Source: JBBSGD01 sp038254435 (lineage in GTDB: Bacteria > Actinomycetota > CADDZG01 > WHSQ01). From it: a stretch of DNA of 8,569 nt. Every line of letters begins with the position of its first letter. Position 1 is the stretch's first letter. Under the pieces are notes generated by a model. The model did not search any database. It was given only the letters and a program-made list of their open reading frames with translations, and was not told the DNA's origin. The translations under genes were made by a program, and so were the position numbers. The stretch is taken from NCBI GenBank assembly GCA_038254435.1, contig JBBSGD010000072.1, positions 1 to 8,569 on the forward strand, in the 5' to 3' direction. Of this stretch, positions 1 to 5,967 are shown in pieces.

Positions 1-58
1 CAGCTTCGCATCCGGTTGGCCTCGTCGTGGCTCGACCCTATCCGACCACGCCATCGCT

Positions 59-64
59 TACGGT
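59..64 (+). promoter_or_regulatory. Putative -10 box for a leaderless thioesterase transcript
   Basis: TACGGT fits the TANNNT pattern of actinobacterial -10 elements and ends six bases before the ATG at 71, the spacing expected when transcription begins at or next to the start codon. No Shine-Dalgarno lies between the hexamer and the ATG, which supports a leaderless mRNA. I see no convincing -35 hexamer at 16-18 bases upstream, so the call is weak. Confidence 0.35.
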
Positions 65-70
65 TCATAG

Positions 71-529
71 ATGCCACATGACAAAGACGCGCCGCGCGAC
101 GACCACGCCGAGATGGTCGTCCAGAGGCGCATCGAGTGGTTTGACACCGACGCCTCCGGCTATTACCACAACTCCGTTGCGTTCCGTCTCTTCGAGAGCG
201 CAGAAACCATGCTGCTCGAACGACTCGGCATGCTCGATGGCGTTTACGGGCGGCTGCCGCGCGTGCACCTGTCCGCGGACTTCAAGCGTTTGCTCTCCTT
301 CGGAGATGTCGCGGACGTCAGGGTGCGCGTGGCCGGTCTGGGCAACAGCTCCATCACCTACGAGTTCTTGGTGACGTGTGCGGGCCACGACTGCGTCACC
401 GGCCGGGCCGTCGCCGTGTACCTCGACAGTGCCGGTGGAGTGCCGGTGGCATGGCCTCAGGAGTACCGCAAGCTGCTGCTGTCCGGGGGCGCCCGGCCGG
501 CACAGCTATTGACACCAGGGGACCGATGA
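71..529 (+). CDS. Acyl-CoA thioesterase, 4HBT-type hot-dog fold
   Basis: A 152-residue protein of the length usual for single-domain hot-dog thioesterases, which hydrolyse acyl-CoA thioesters in the cytoplasm as dimers or tetramers. The N-terminal motif RIEWFDTDASGYYHN (residues 20-34) lines up with the active-site segment of 4-hydroxybenzoyl-CoA thioesterase, RIEFGDCDPAGIV, placing Asp27 at the position of the catalytic Asp17 there. The following FRLFESAE (38-45) matches the start of the long central helix. The rest alternates strand-like segments (VRVRVAGLGNSSITYEF, 83-99) as expected for the beta-sheet. The substrate cannot be told from sequence. The start at 71 leaves only a short tail before the first strand. 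It lies 55 bases upstream of the TrpB2-like gene on the same strand and may be cotranscribed with it. Family is confident, substrate unknown. Confidence 0.88.
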   Translation: MPHDKDAPRDDHAEMVVQRRIEWFDTDASGYYHNSVAFRLFESAETMLLERLGMLDGVYGRLPRVHLSADFKRLLSFGDVADVRVRVAGLGNSSITYEFLVTCAGHDCVTGRAVAVYLDSAGGVPVAWPQEYRKLLLSGGARPAQLLTPGDR

Positions 530-572
530 TCGACGAGCGCTGTTAGGTTTGGCGGCGGTAAGCCCGCGAGCG

Positions 573-579
573 AGGAGGT
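573..579 (+). promoter_or_regulatory. Strong ribosome binding site deciding the TrpB2 start
   Basis: AGGAGGT, a near-perfect anti-Shine-Dalgarno match, sits five bases before the ATG at 585. It argues against the longer reading from the TTG at 549, which would place this site inside the coding sequence and add 12 residues with no family support. Confidence 0.8.
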
Positions 580-584
580 CCACC

Positions 585-1967
585 ATGCCGCGCGAGGACG
601 TCACAAAGATCATCCTTCAAGAGTCCGACATTCCCACGGCCTGGTACAACATTTTGCCGGACCTCCCGGGCGAGCCCCTGCCCCCTCTTCACCCGGCCAC
701 GATGCAGCCGGTGGGACCCCAGGACCTCGCTCCTTTGTTTCCCGAAGAGCTGATTCGTCAGGAAGTCTCGACCGAAAACTTCATCGACATACCGGGCGCG
801 GTCATCGATGTGCTCAAGCTGTGGAGGCCGTCTCCTTTGTACCGAGGACGCAGGCTTGAGAAGGCGATCGGGCTCACCGGCAAGCAGCGCATCTACTACA
901 AGTGGGAAGGCGTCTCCCCCTCGGGATCGCACAAGCCCAACACCGCGGTAGCTCAGGCCTACTACAACAAGAAGGCGGGGATCAAGCGCCTCGTTACCGA
1001 GACCGGCGCGGGCCAATGGGGCAGCGCGCTGGCCTTTGCGGCGCAGACCTTCGGGCTCGAGTGCCTGGTCTTCATGGTCAAGGTGTCCTATGAGCAAAAG
1101 CCCTATCGAAACGTGATGATGAAGACGTGGGGCGCAACGGTTCATCCCTCACCCTCGTTGGAGACGCAGGCCGGCCGCAACATCCTCGATGCGCATCCGG
1201 ACTCAACCGGCTCTCTCGGCATTGCCATCTCCGAGGCGGTGGAGGTCGCCGCGAAGAACGAGGACACCAGCTATTCGCTGGGTTCGGTCCTCAATCACGT
1301 GTGCCTGCACCAGACCGTCATCGGCCTGGAATCCAAGCGCCAGATGGAGCTCTTCGAGGACACGCCGGACGTCGTAGTCGGGTGCGTCGGTGGTGGCTCG
1401 AACTACGCGGGCATGTCCTATCCGTTCATCTCCGACGTGCTCAAGGGCTCCTCCAAGATGCGCTTCGTGGCGGTCGAGCCCGACGCGTGCCCGACCCTGA
1501 CACGCGGCAAGTTCGCTTACGACTTCGGCGACACGGCAGGCACTACTCCCCTTATGCCGATGTACACGCTTGGTCACGACTTCGTGCCCGCGCCGGTGCA
1601 CGCGGGGGGCCTCCGCTATCACGGTGACGCACCTTCGCTGTGCGCGCTTGTGCACGAGGGAATCATGGACGCCCGTTCGTACCCTCAGCAGCCGGTGTTC
1701 GAGGCCGCTCAGATCTTTGCCAAGGCAGAAGGCATAGTCCCCGGGCCAGAACCCGCTCACGCGGTGCGCGGCGCCATCGATGAGGCCCTGGCGGCGCGCG
1801 ATGCGGACGAGGAGCGGGTAGTCCTGTTCAACTTGTGTGGGCACGGGCACTTCGACATGAGCGCCTACGAGGCCTTCTTGTCCGGGCGGCTCGAGGATGC
1901 GGCGCTGAGCGACACGGAGCTGCAGGAGTCTCTGGCGACACTTCCGCCGCAACCGCAGTCCTCCTGA
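585..1967 (+). CDS. trpB2: TrpB2-type tryptophan synthase beta-like PLP enzyme
   Basis: A 460-residue cytoplasmic fold-type II PLP enzyme that would join indole with serine or O-phosphoserine to make tryptophan. The extended N-terminus and total length fit the TrpB2 class rather than the roughly 400-residue TrpB1. Visible motifs: RPSPLYRGRRLEK (81-93); Schiff-base Lys117 in SPSGSHKPN (111-119); ETGAGQWG (139-146) with the catalytic-position Glu139; phosphate-binding loop GGGSN (269-273); EGIVPGPEPAHA (382-393); and NLCGHGHFD (416-424), where TrpB1 would have a serine-rich SGRGDKD-like motif. No trpA, trpC or other trp gene is in the window, consistent with TrpB2 often working without TrpA. 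Start set by the Shine-Dalgarno at 573-579. Published work on TrpB2 reports O-phosphoserine as the preferred substrate; whether that holds here is inferred. A salvage role for indole is an alternative. Confidence 0.92.
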   Translation: MPREDVTKIILQESDIPTAWYNILPDLPGEPLPPLHPATMQPVGPQDLAPLFPEELIRQEVSTENFIDIPGAVIDVLKLWRPSPLYRGRRLEKAIGLTGKQRIYYKWEGVSPSGSHKPNTAVAQAYYNKKAGIKRLVTETGAGQWGSALAFAAQTFGLECLVFMVKVSYEQKPYRNVMMKTWGATVHPSPSLETQAGRNILDAHPDSTGSLGIAISEAVEVAAKNEDTSYSLGSVLNHVCLHQTVIGLESKRQMELFEDTPDVVVGCVGGGSNYAGMSYPFISDVLKGSSKMRFVAVEPDACPTLTRGKFAYDFGDTAGTTPLMPMYTLGHDFVPAPVHAGGLRYHGDAPSLCALVHEGIMDARSYPQQPVFEAAQIFAKAEGIVPGPEPAHAVRGAIDEALAARDADEERVVLFNLCGHGHFDMSAYEAFLSGRLEDAALSDTELQESLATLPPQPQSS

Positions 1968-2009
1968 AGGGCCTGGAGCGCCGGAAGCATGCTTTAGTCT
2001 GCGGCGCGA

Positions 2010-3245
2010 ATGCCTGACCTGAAGCCGTTTCGCGGCGTCCGCTACTCCTCACCACACGCCCTTGCGGACATGGTGTGCCCTCCATACGACGTGATCTCGG
2101 ACGAGGACCAAGCGCGCCTCCACGAACGGCATCCGCACAACGCCGTCTACCTCGAGTCGTCGCGCCCGCGCCATCGAGACGAGCGCGACAGGTACCAGCA
2201 TGCGGCGGGGACATTCGACGAGTGGATACGCGAGGGAGTATTGCGGCAAGACGAATCGCCTGCCTTCTACGTCTACAGACAAGACTTCGAGCTGTCCGGG
2301 AGGCGGCACACGATCACCGGGGTCATCGGCGCACTCAAGCTCGAGCCCTTCGGGTCCGACTCCGGCGTCCTGCCACACGAGCGCACGATGCCCGGTCCCA
2401 TCGAAGACCGCCTCACCTTGATGCGTGCGTGCCCCGTCAACGTCTCCCCCATCTACACGATCTACAGAGGCGCGGGCCGGCTGGACTCTTTCTACGCGGC
2501 GCTCGCCCGGCAGGAGGCGGATGCGCACTTCAGCGACGAGCAGGGCACCCTTCATCGCCTGTGGACGGTGGACGACGGAGCCGAACTGCGGCTCTTGTCG
2601 AGCGCGGTCGCGCCCGGCCCGCTCGTCATTGCCGACGGCCACCACCGCTACGAGACCGCTCTCGCGTACCATCACGAGACGGGTGGTGCCGGCCGGCACG
2701 ACTCGGTGATGGCGCTGTGCGTCGACGCGGACACCGCCGAGCTCATCGTGCGCTCCTATCACCGAGTGCTGCGCTCGAGCTTGCCGGAAGAGCAGATAGC
2801 GGCGCGTCTAGACGAGCACTTCGACACGCTGCCCGCGCCCGCCGGCGAGGCCGAGGACGCCGCCCTCGAGTCCAGCGCCGGAGATCATCCGTTCACCTTC
2901 GTGTTCTCAGATTCCGAGCTTGTCGTCACGGTCAGCGATGGGGACGTCGTGAGACGCGTCGGCGCCAAGGCACGGGCGTGGCGCTCGCTCGATGTCGTTG
3001 CCCTCCACGAAGCGCTCGTGCCCGAGGTCTTCGGCGACGAGGTGCCCCTGTGGCGCTTCACAACGCACGCCGCGGAGGTGCGCTCTCTGGTTCGCCAGGA
3101 CTCATGGAGCGCCGGCGTCCTGCTCAGGCCGCTCGACGCCGTAATGGTCGTCGAGGTTGCGCGCTCGGGCGAGCGTATGCCGCAGAAGGCGAGCTACTTC
3201 TGGCCTAAAGCGATCACTGGGCTCGTCTTCCGCACGCTCCACTGA
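2010..3245 (+). CDS. DUF1015 family protein (full length)
   Basis: A 411-residue soluble protein that matches the uncharacterised DUF1015 family end to end. The recognisable blocks are LKPFRGVRY (4-12), CPPYDVIS (23-30), LPHERTMPGPIEDRL (121-135), the most conserved block ADGHHRYETAL (208-218), and the C-terminal MPQKASYFWPKAITGLVFRTL (390-410, two short blocks). No signal peptide or membrane segment is seen. The conserved histidine/aspartate-rich ADGHHRYE motif looks catalytic or nucleotide-handling, but no reaction can be assigned with certainty. The ATG at 2010 gives the family-typical N-terminus; no clear Shine-Dalgarno precedes it. It follows the TrpB2-like gene by 42 bases with no visible terminator and is probably cotranscribed. 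From memory, DUF1015 genes often neighbour serC-serA in other bacteria, suggesting a link to serine metabolism; that is inference here. Confidence 0.9.
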   Translation: MPDLKPFRGVRYSSPHALADMVCPPYDVISDEDQARLHERHPHNAVYLESSRPRHRDERDRYQHAAGTFDEWIREGVLRQDESPAFYVYRQDFELSGRRHTITGVIGALKLEPFGSDSGVLPHERTMPGPIEDRLTLMRACPVNVSPIYTIYRGAGRLDSFYAALARQEADAHFSDEQGTLHRLWTVDDGAELRLLSSAVAPGPLVIADGHHRYETALAYHHETGGAGRHDSVMALCVDADTAELIVRSYHRVLRSSLPEEQIAARLDEHFDTLPAPAGEAEDAALESSAGDHPFTFVFSDSELVVTVSDGDVVRRVGAKARAWRSLDVVALHEALVPEVFGDEVPLWRFTTHAAEVRSLVRQDSWSAGVLLRPLDAVMVVEVARSGERMPQKASYFWPKAITGLVFRTLH

Positions 3246-3320
3246 GCTCGGATTTCGCCCTTACTCTGAGAACAGCGCGCGCTCGCGCCGACGTACAGGG
3301 TTACGGAACACAAACCGTCG

Positions 3321-4049
3321 TCAGTCCGCGCGACCGCGGTCCTCTCCGGCCGGGCTCCGCTCGCCCCGTCGGCCCGTGGCGTCTTCGAGCCAGCGGGGCC
3401 ACAGGCGGCGCGCGACAGCGGCGTCGAGGCGGCCGCCGAGGTGCATGGAGCGCCACACTCCCCGATACCCCCGCAGCACCCCGGAGGCAATGACGATGTG
3501 GCCGAGAATCAAGGGCGTGAGGACGTACGTCGACCACTTGTGAACGAGGGCAAGCCACACGAAGGTGGGCCCACCGTGGACCATGACGAGCCCGACCCCG
3601 CTTCCGGTGACCGCCGCCAGGCTCAGTACCATGACTACGTTGAGGAATCTCTGGCCCGGGTCGAAGTGGCCCTCGTGACGCCCGAAACGTCCGGTCAGCA
3701 CGGCCGCAGGCCACCGCAGCAGCCAGCGCCCGTCCGAGCCATCGACGCGCAGGGACTCAACGACGAACGTGCGTGACCCCCGCCATCCCAGCACGACCCC
3801 TGCGGCCGCGACGGCCACGAACGCCCACCCGACCATCTTGTGCAGAGACGTGTCCGAGGTTCCGGACATACGAGCGAGAGGGCTCGGCTGTCCCTCTCGC
3901 CCCGCCAGCAGCCACCACCCCGTCGCCAGCAGCACGAGGACGGTCACGTACACGGCGGCATGGAACCAGCGCGCGCTGCGGCCGTAGCGCTCGACCACTC
4001 GGGGCCGCGGCGTGGATGCCGCGGCCCCTAGTGCATTTTTCGAAGTCAT
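3321..4049 (-). CDS. Membrane cytochrome b, formate dehydrogenase gamma / b561-like
   Basis: A 242-residue integral membrane protein with four predicted helices (about 29-49, 70-89, 135-157, 164-190) and histidines placed as b-heme ligands: His30 in RWFHAAVY (helix 1), His70 in LHKMVGW (helix 2), and His170 and His184 in VHKW and LGHIVIASG (helix 4). The segment HEGHFDPGQRFLNVV (125-139) resembles the conserved NPGQK-type stretch before helix 3 of formate dehydrogenase gamma subunits, and GYRGVWRSMHLGGRLD (194-209) resembles their end. Such subunits pass electrons between a partner dehydrogenase and quinone, but no catalytic or iron-sulfur subunit is present in the window. The ATG at 4049 lies 10 bases after the lipoprotein stop, so it is probably translationally coupled; an upstream in-frame extension would be an alanine run read from the lipoprotein gene and is disfavoured. 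The tail from 222 is hydrophilic. Confidence 0.8.
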   Translation of the reverse strand: MTSKNALGAAASTPRPRVVERYGRSARWFHAAVYVTVLVLLATGWWLLAGREGQPSPLARMSGTSDTSLHKMVGWAFVAVAAAGVVLGWRGSRTFVVESLRVDGSDGRWLLRWPAAVLTGRFGRHEGHFDPGQRFLNVVMVLSLAAVTGSGVGLVMVHGGPTFVWLALVHKWSTYVLTPLILGHIVIASGVLRGYRGVWRSMHLGGRLDAAVARRLWPRWLEDATGRRGERSPAGEDRGRAD

Positions 4050-4059
4050 AGGACGCGGC

Positions 4060-4500
4060 TCAGTAGCCACCGCCGCCGCCGCCGCCGCCGCCATTCCCGC
4101 CGCCTCCGCCTGAGCCCGAGCCGGCAACGGTCACGGTGATCTTGTCCACCGGCCCCACGGGCGAATGGTCTGCGTGCTGCAGTGAGGCCGCAATCGTGTG
4201 CCGCCCGGCTGCCAGCCCCTGGACCTCGGTGGAGGTCGAGGTGATGACCTTGTAGTCCTGCTGGTTGCCGTCGATGTAGAGGTGCCAGTGGTCCTTGCCG
4301 GAGTCGGTGGGGCCCAGCGCCTCGCTCGAAGAGACCTTGAGGCTGAAGGGGGAAGTCACTTTGGCGCCGTCACTCGGGGAGACGATGCTGATCGCGGGAC
4401 TCCCTCCCCCGCTCGCGCCGGCGGAAGAAGATCCGTTTCCGCACGCCGCCGCCAGGAGCGCTACCACGCCCACGGACAGAACCAAGCCGAGTCTCTTCAT
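4060..4500 (-). CDS. Small lipoprotein, Ig-like (DUF4399-like), polyglycine tail
   Basis: A 146-residue exported lipoprotein. The N-terminus MKRLGLVLSV followed by a hydrophobic run and lipobox LAAAC (16-20) predicts lipidation at Cys20. After a Ser/Gly linker there is a single Ig-like beta domain of about 37-127, beginning ISIVSPSDGAKVTSPFSLKV and containing DHWHLYIDG (70-78) and LAAGRHTIAASLQHADH (96-112); this pattern recalls DUF4399 and related Ig-like proteins. His71, His73, His101, His109 and His112 could form a metal site, which is inference. The last 18 residues are almost pure glycine ending in Tyr. It lies between ctaB and the cytochrome b gene, suggesting an extracytoplasmic job in respiratory-chain maturation, perhaps metal delivery. 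Start supported by AGGAGGA six bases upstream. Family assignment is tentative; being a lipoprotein is well supported. Confidence 0.82.
   Translation of the reverse strand: MKRLGLVLSVGVVALLAAACGNGSSSAGASGGGSPAISIVSPSDGAKVTSPFSLKVSSSEALGPTDSGKDHWHLYIDGNQQDYKVITSTSTEVQGLAAGRHTIAASLQHADHSPVGPVDKITVTVAGSGSGGGGGNGGGGGGGGGY
4072..4092. repeat. (GCC)7 microsatellite encoding polyglycine
   Basis: Seven perfect GCC units on the + strand, read as glycine codons on the - strand near the 3' end of the lipoprotein gene. With flanking ACC, CCC, TCC and further GCC codons it forms an almost pure glycine tail from 4066 to 4110. Length change by slippage would alter the tail by whole residues and keep the frame. 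Confidence 0.85.
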
Positions 4501-4506
4501 GCTCTC

Positions 4507-4513
4507 TCCTCCT
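4507..4513 (-). promoter_or_regulatory. Ribosome binding site of the lipoprotein gene
   Basis: On the minus strand AGGAGGA lies six bases before the ATG at 4500. It fixes the lipoprotein start and shows that the open frame continuing upstream through ctaB is not part of this protein. Confidence 0.8.
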
Positions 4514-4522
4514 ATTCGAGAT

Positions 4523-4545
4523 GTACTGGTGGTAGTACGCACCAG
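4523..4545. promoter_or_regulatory. Overlapping inverted repeats upstream of the lipoprotein gene
   Basis: Within the 92-base gap between ctaB and the lipoprotein gene, two perfect inverted repeats overlap. GTACT (4523-4527) pairs with AGTAC (4534-4538) around a six-base centre, and CTGGTG (4526-4531) pairs with CACCAG (4540-4545) around an eight-base centre. They share bases and cannot form together. The 16-bp GTACT-N6-AGTAC element has the form of a dimeric operator; alternatively the region forms a hairpin in the transcript just before the ribosome binding site. No T-tract follows, so it is not a typical terminator. Function unknown. Confidence 0.4.
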
Positions 4546-4592
4546 GGTCGAGGAGGGATTCGTCGGCTTTCGGCGCGGCGCAGTCGGGAGAT

Positions 4593-5915
4593 CTAGGAAG
4601 CCGCCGGAAGGACCGCCATGGCGCAGAAGAGCAGCGCGAGGTAGCCCAGTGAGTAGTGGAATACCCATCTGGCGTTGCGCGCCGATGTGGTACGCCTCAA
4701 GCGCCACGCCAGCGCCACGAAACCGACCCCGAGAAGCAGCGCCACCGCAAGGTAGCCTGCCGATGCCGCGCCCACCACATAGGGCAGAAGACTGACTCCC
4801 ATGAGGATCACGGTGTAGGCGAGGATGCGCCGCGCGGTGTGTGCCCTCCCCTTCACGACGGGCAGCATGGGGATCTGGGCCCTGGCATAGTCGCGCTCCA
4901 GGAGGATCGCCAGCGCCCAGAAGTGGGGAGGGGTCCAGAGGAAGACGATCAGGAAGAGAAGGATCGCGGCAAGATCGATTGTTCCCGACGCGGCCGCCCA
5001 GCCTACCAGGGGCGGTACGGCCCCGGCGGCGCCGCCGATCACGATGTTTTGCGGCGTCGACCGCTTGAGCCAGCCCGTGTATACGAAAACATAGAAAAGG
5101 TTTCCCGCGAGCGCGAGTGCGGCCGTCAGAAGGTTGAGCGCCCCCGCCAAGAGAACGAATGAGAAGGCGCTGAGCGCAAGCCCGAACTCCAGCGCTCCGA
5201 CCCGGCTTACGCGGGCCGCGGCCACGGGACGGTCGCGCGTCCGGACCATGCGCTTGTCGATGTCGCTGTCGAGCACGTGGTTGATTGCGCTCGCTCCCCC
5301 GGAGGCCAGCGCGCCGCCCACAATCAAGGCGAGGAGAACCCGGGCAGGCGGCACTCCTCGATCGGCGACGAACGCCGCCGCCGCCGCGGTGACCAGCAGC
5401 AACGACATAACGCGCGGCTTGGTGAGCGCGGCGTAGTCGGCGGCGTGGCCCGCGGGTTCGCCCCGGGCCTTCAGGGCGAGACCTGCCAGCAACACGGTCG
5501 CGGCCAGCGCCAGGGCGGCAAGGGCCAGATGCACACCCGCCGCGAGGGGGGCGTTTAGAGCGGCCACCAGCTCTCCAATCACCGCATCCACGATTAGCAG
5601 CGCCAGAGCGGCACGGGCCCACGGCCACAGACGGGGGTGGTGGAGGCGGCAGGCGAGCGCGAGCGCCACGAGAGGAGCCAGCGCCATCAGCGTCAGGGCC
5701 CGATGAGCGAGTCCCAGGCTCAAGACCCCGCTGAGCACAACGAGCGCCGTGAGCGCGACCCCGCCCAGCGCCAGCACCCTCAGCCAGACGCCTACCGGAA
5801 CACCGGCACTCGTCCCGAGATCGGAGGCGCGCCTTTCTTCACCGTATCGAGCGCCGCTTGCGGACACAGACCTCCCCCACGAGAGCAGACTCCAACGAGG
5901 GGGCGCACCCCTCAT
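4593..5915 (-). CDS. ctaB: Heme O synthase CtaB with N-terminal half-CtaA-like domain
   Basis: A 440-residue polytopic membrane protein. Residues about 160-440 are a complete protoheme IX farnesyltransferase of the UbiA family, which converts heme b to heme o for heme-copper oxidases. It carries the first aspartate motif NHVLDSDIDKRMVRTRDRP (212-230), YTGWLKRSTPQNIVIGG (279-295), LWTPPHFWALAI (326-337) and DYARAQIPMLPVVKG (342-356). Residues about 46-148 add four hydrophobic helices with His71 in LAHRALTL and His129 in GVHLALAAL, resembling the C-terminal half of heme A synthase CtaA with its heme-ligand pair. CtaB proteins are usually near 300 residues, so this is a fusion. The ATG at 5915 is chosen because a promoter ends directly before it; no Shine-Dalgarno is present. 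The first 45 residues are hydrophilic, and the true start could be later, though a GTG at codon 47 would cut into helix 1. It heads a probable operon with the lipoprotein and cytochrome b genes. Confidence 0.93.
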   Translation of the reverse strand: MRGAPPRWSLLSWGRSVSASGARYGEERRASDLGTSAGVPVGVWLRVLALGGVALTALVVLSGVLSLGLAHRALTLMALAPLVALALACRLHHPRLWPWARAALALLIVDAVIGELVAALNAPLAAGVHLALAALALAATVLLAGLALKARGEPAGHAADYAALTKPRVMSLLLVTAAAAAFVADRGVPPARVLLALIVGGALASGGASAINHVLDSDIDKRMVRTRDRPVAAARVSRVGALEFGLALSAFSFVLLAGALNLLTAALALAGNLFYVFVYTGWLKRSTPQNIVIGGAAGAVPPLVGWAAASGTIDLAAILLFLIVFLWTPPHFWALAILLERDYARAQIPMLPVVKGRAHTARRILAYTVILMGVSLLPYVVGAASAGYLAVALLLGVGFVALAWRLRRTTSARNARWVFHYSLGYLALLFCAMAVLPAAS

Positions 5916-5920
5916 CAGGT

Positions 5921-5949
5921 ACAGTAACGCTGACCGATTGGGGTGTGAA
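5921..5949 (-). promoter_or_regulatory. Sigma-70-type promoter of ctaB, leaderless
   Basis: On the minus strand TTCACA (5949-5944, one mismatch to TTGACA) is followed after exactly 17 bases by TACTGT (5926-5921, TANNNT type). Five bases separate the -10 from the ATG at 5915, so transcription should start at about the A of the start codon. No Shine-Dalgarno is present, in keeping with a leaderless mRNA. The 52-base divergent gap to the response regulator gene also holds the opposite-strand hexamer TACAGT at 5919-5924, but that lacks a clear -35. Confidence 0.6.
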
Positions 5950-5967
5950 TGGATTCGTGAAACCTAT

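Noticed and set aside
509..514. Perfect TTGACA as a -35 box for the TrpB2-like gene
   Set aside because: No TANNNT lies 16-18 bases downstream; the nearest candidate, TAGGTT at 544-549, is 29 bases away, so a promoter is not supported.
549..584. TTG at 549 as the start of the TrpB2-like gene
   Set aside because: The added 12 residues have no family support and would contain the AGGAGGT site that serves the ATG at 585.
2049..2762. Minus-strand open frame opposite DUF1015 (237 codons)
   Set aside because: It is the complement of a well-supported coding region, has no recognisable domain, and such frames are common in GC-rich DNA.
3246..3320. Terminator between the convergent DUF1015 and cytochrome b genes
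   Set aside because: Only a five-base GC stem (GCGCG/CGCGC with a four-base loop) is visible and no T-tract follows; too weak to call.
4050..4127. Longer start for the cytochrome b gene with an alanine run
   Set aside because: This stretch is the lipoprotein's glycine-repeat DNA read in another frame. The ATG at 4049 sits just after the lipoprotein stop.
4060..5628. Long minus-strand open frame (522 codons) running from inside ctaB into the lipoprotein
   Set aside because: The upstream two-thirds is an out-of-frame reading of ctaB, low in complexity and rich in Arg/Gly/Pro. The lipoprotein has its own signal peptide, ATG and Shine-Dalgarno.
5749..5967. N-terminal extension of the response regulator from an ATG at 5749
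   Set aside because: It reads antisense through the ctaB 5' region, shows no domain, and the receiver domain begins normally from the ATG at 5968.
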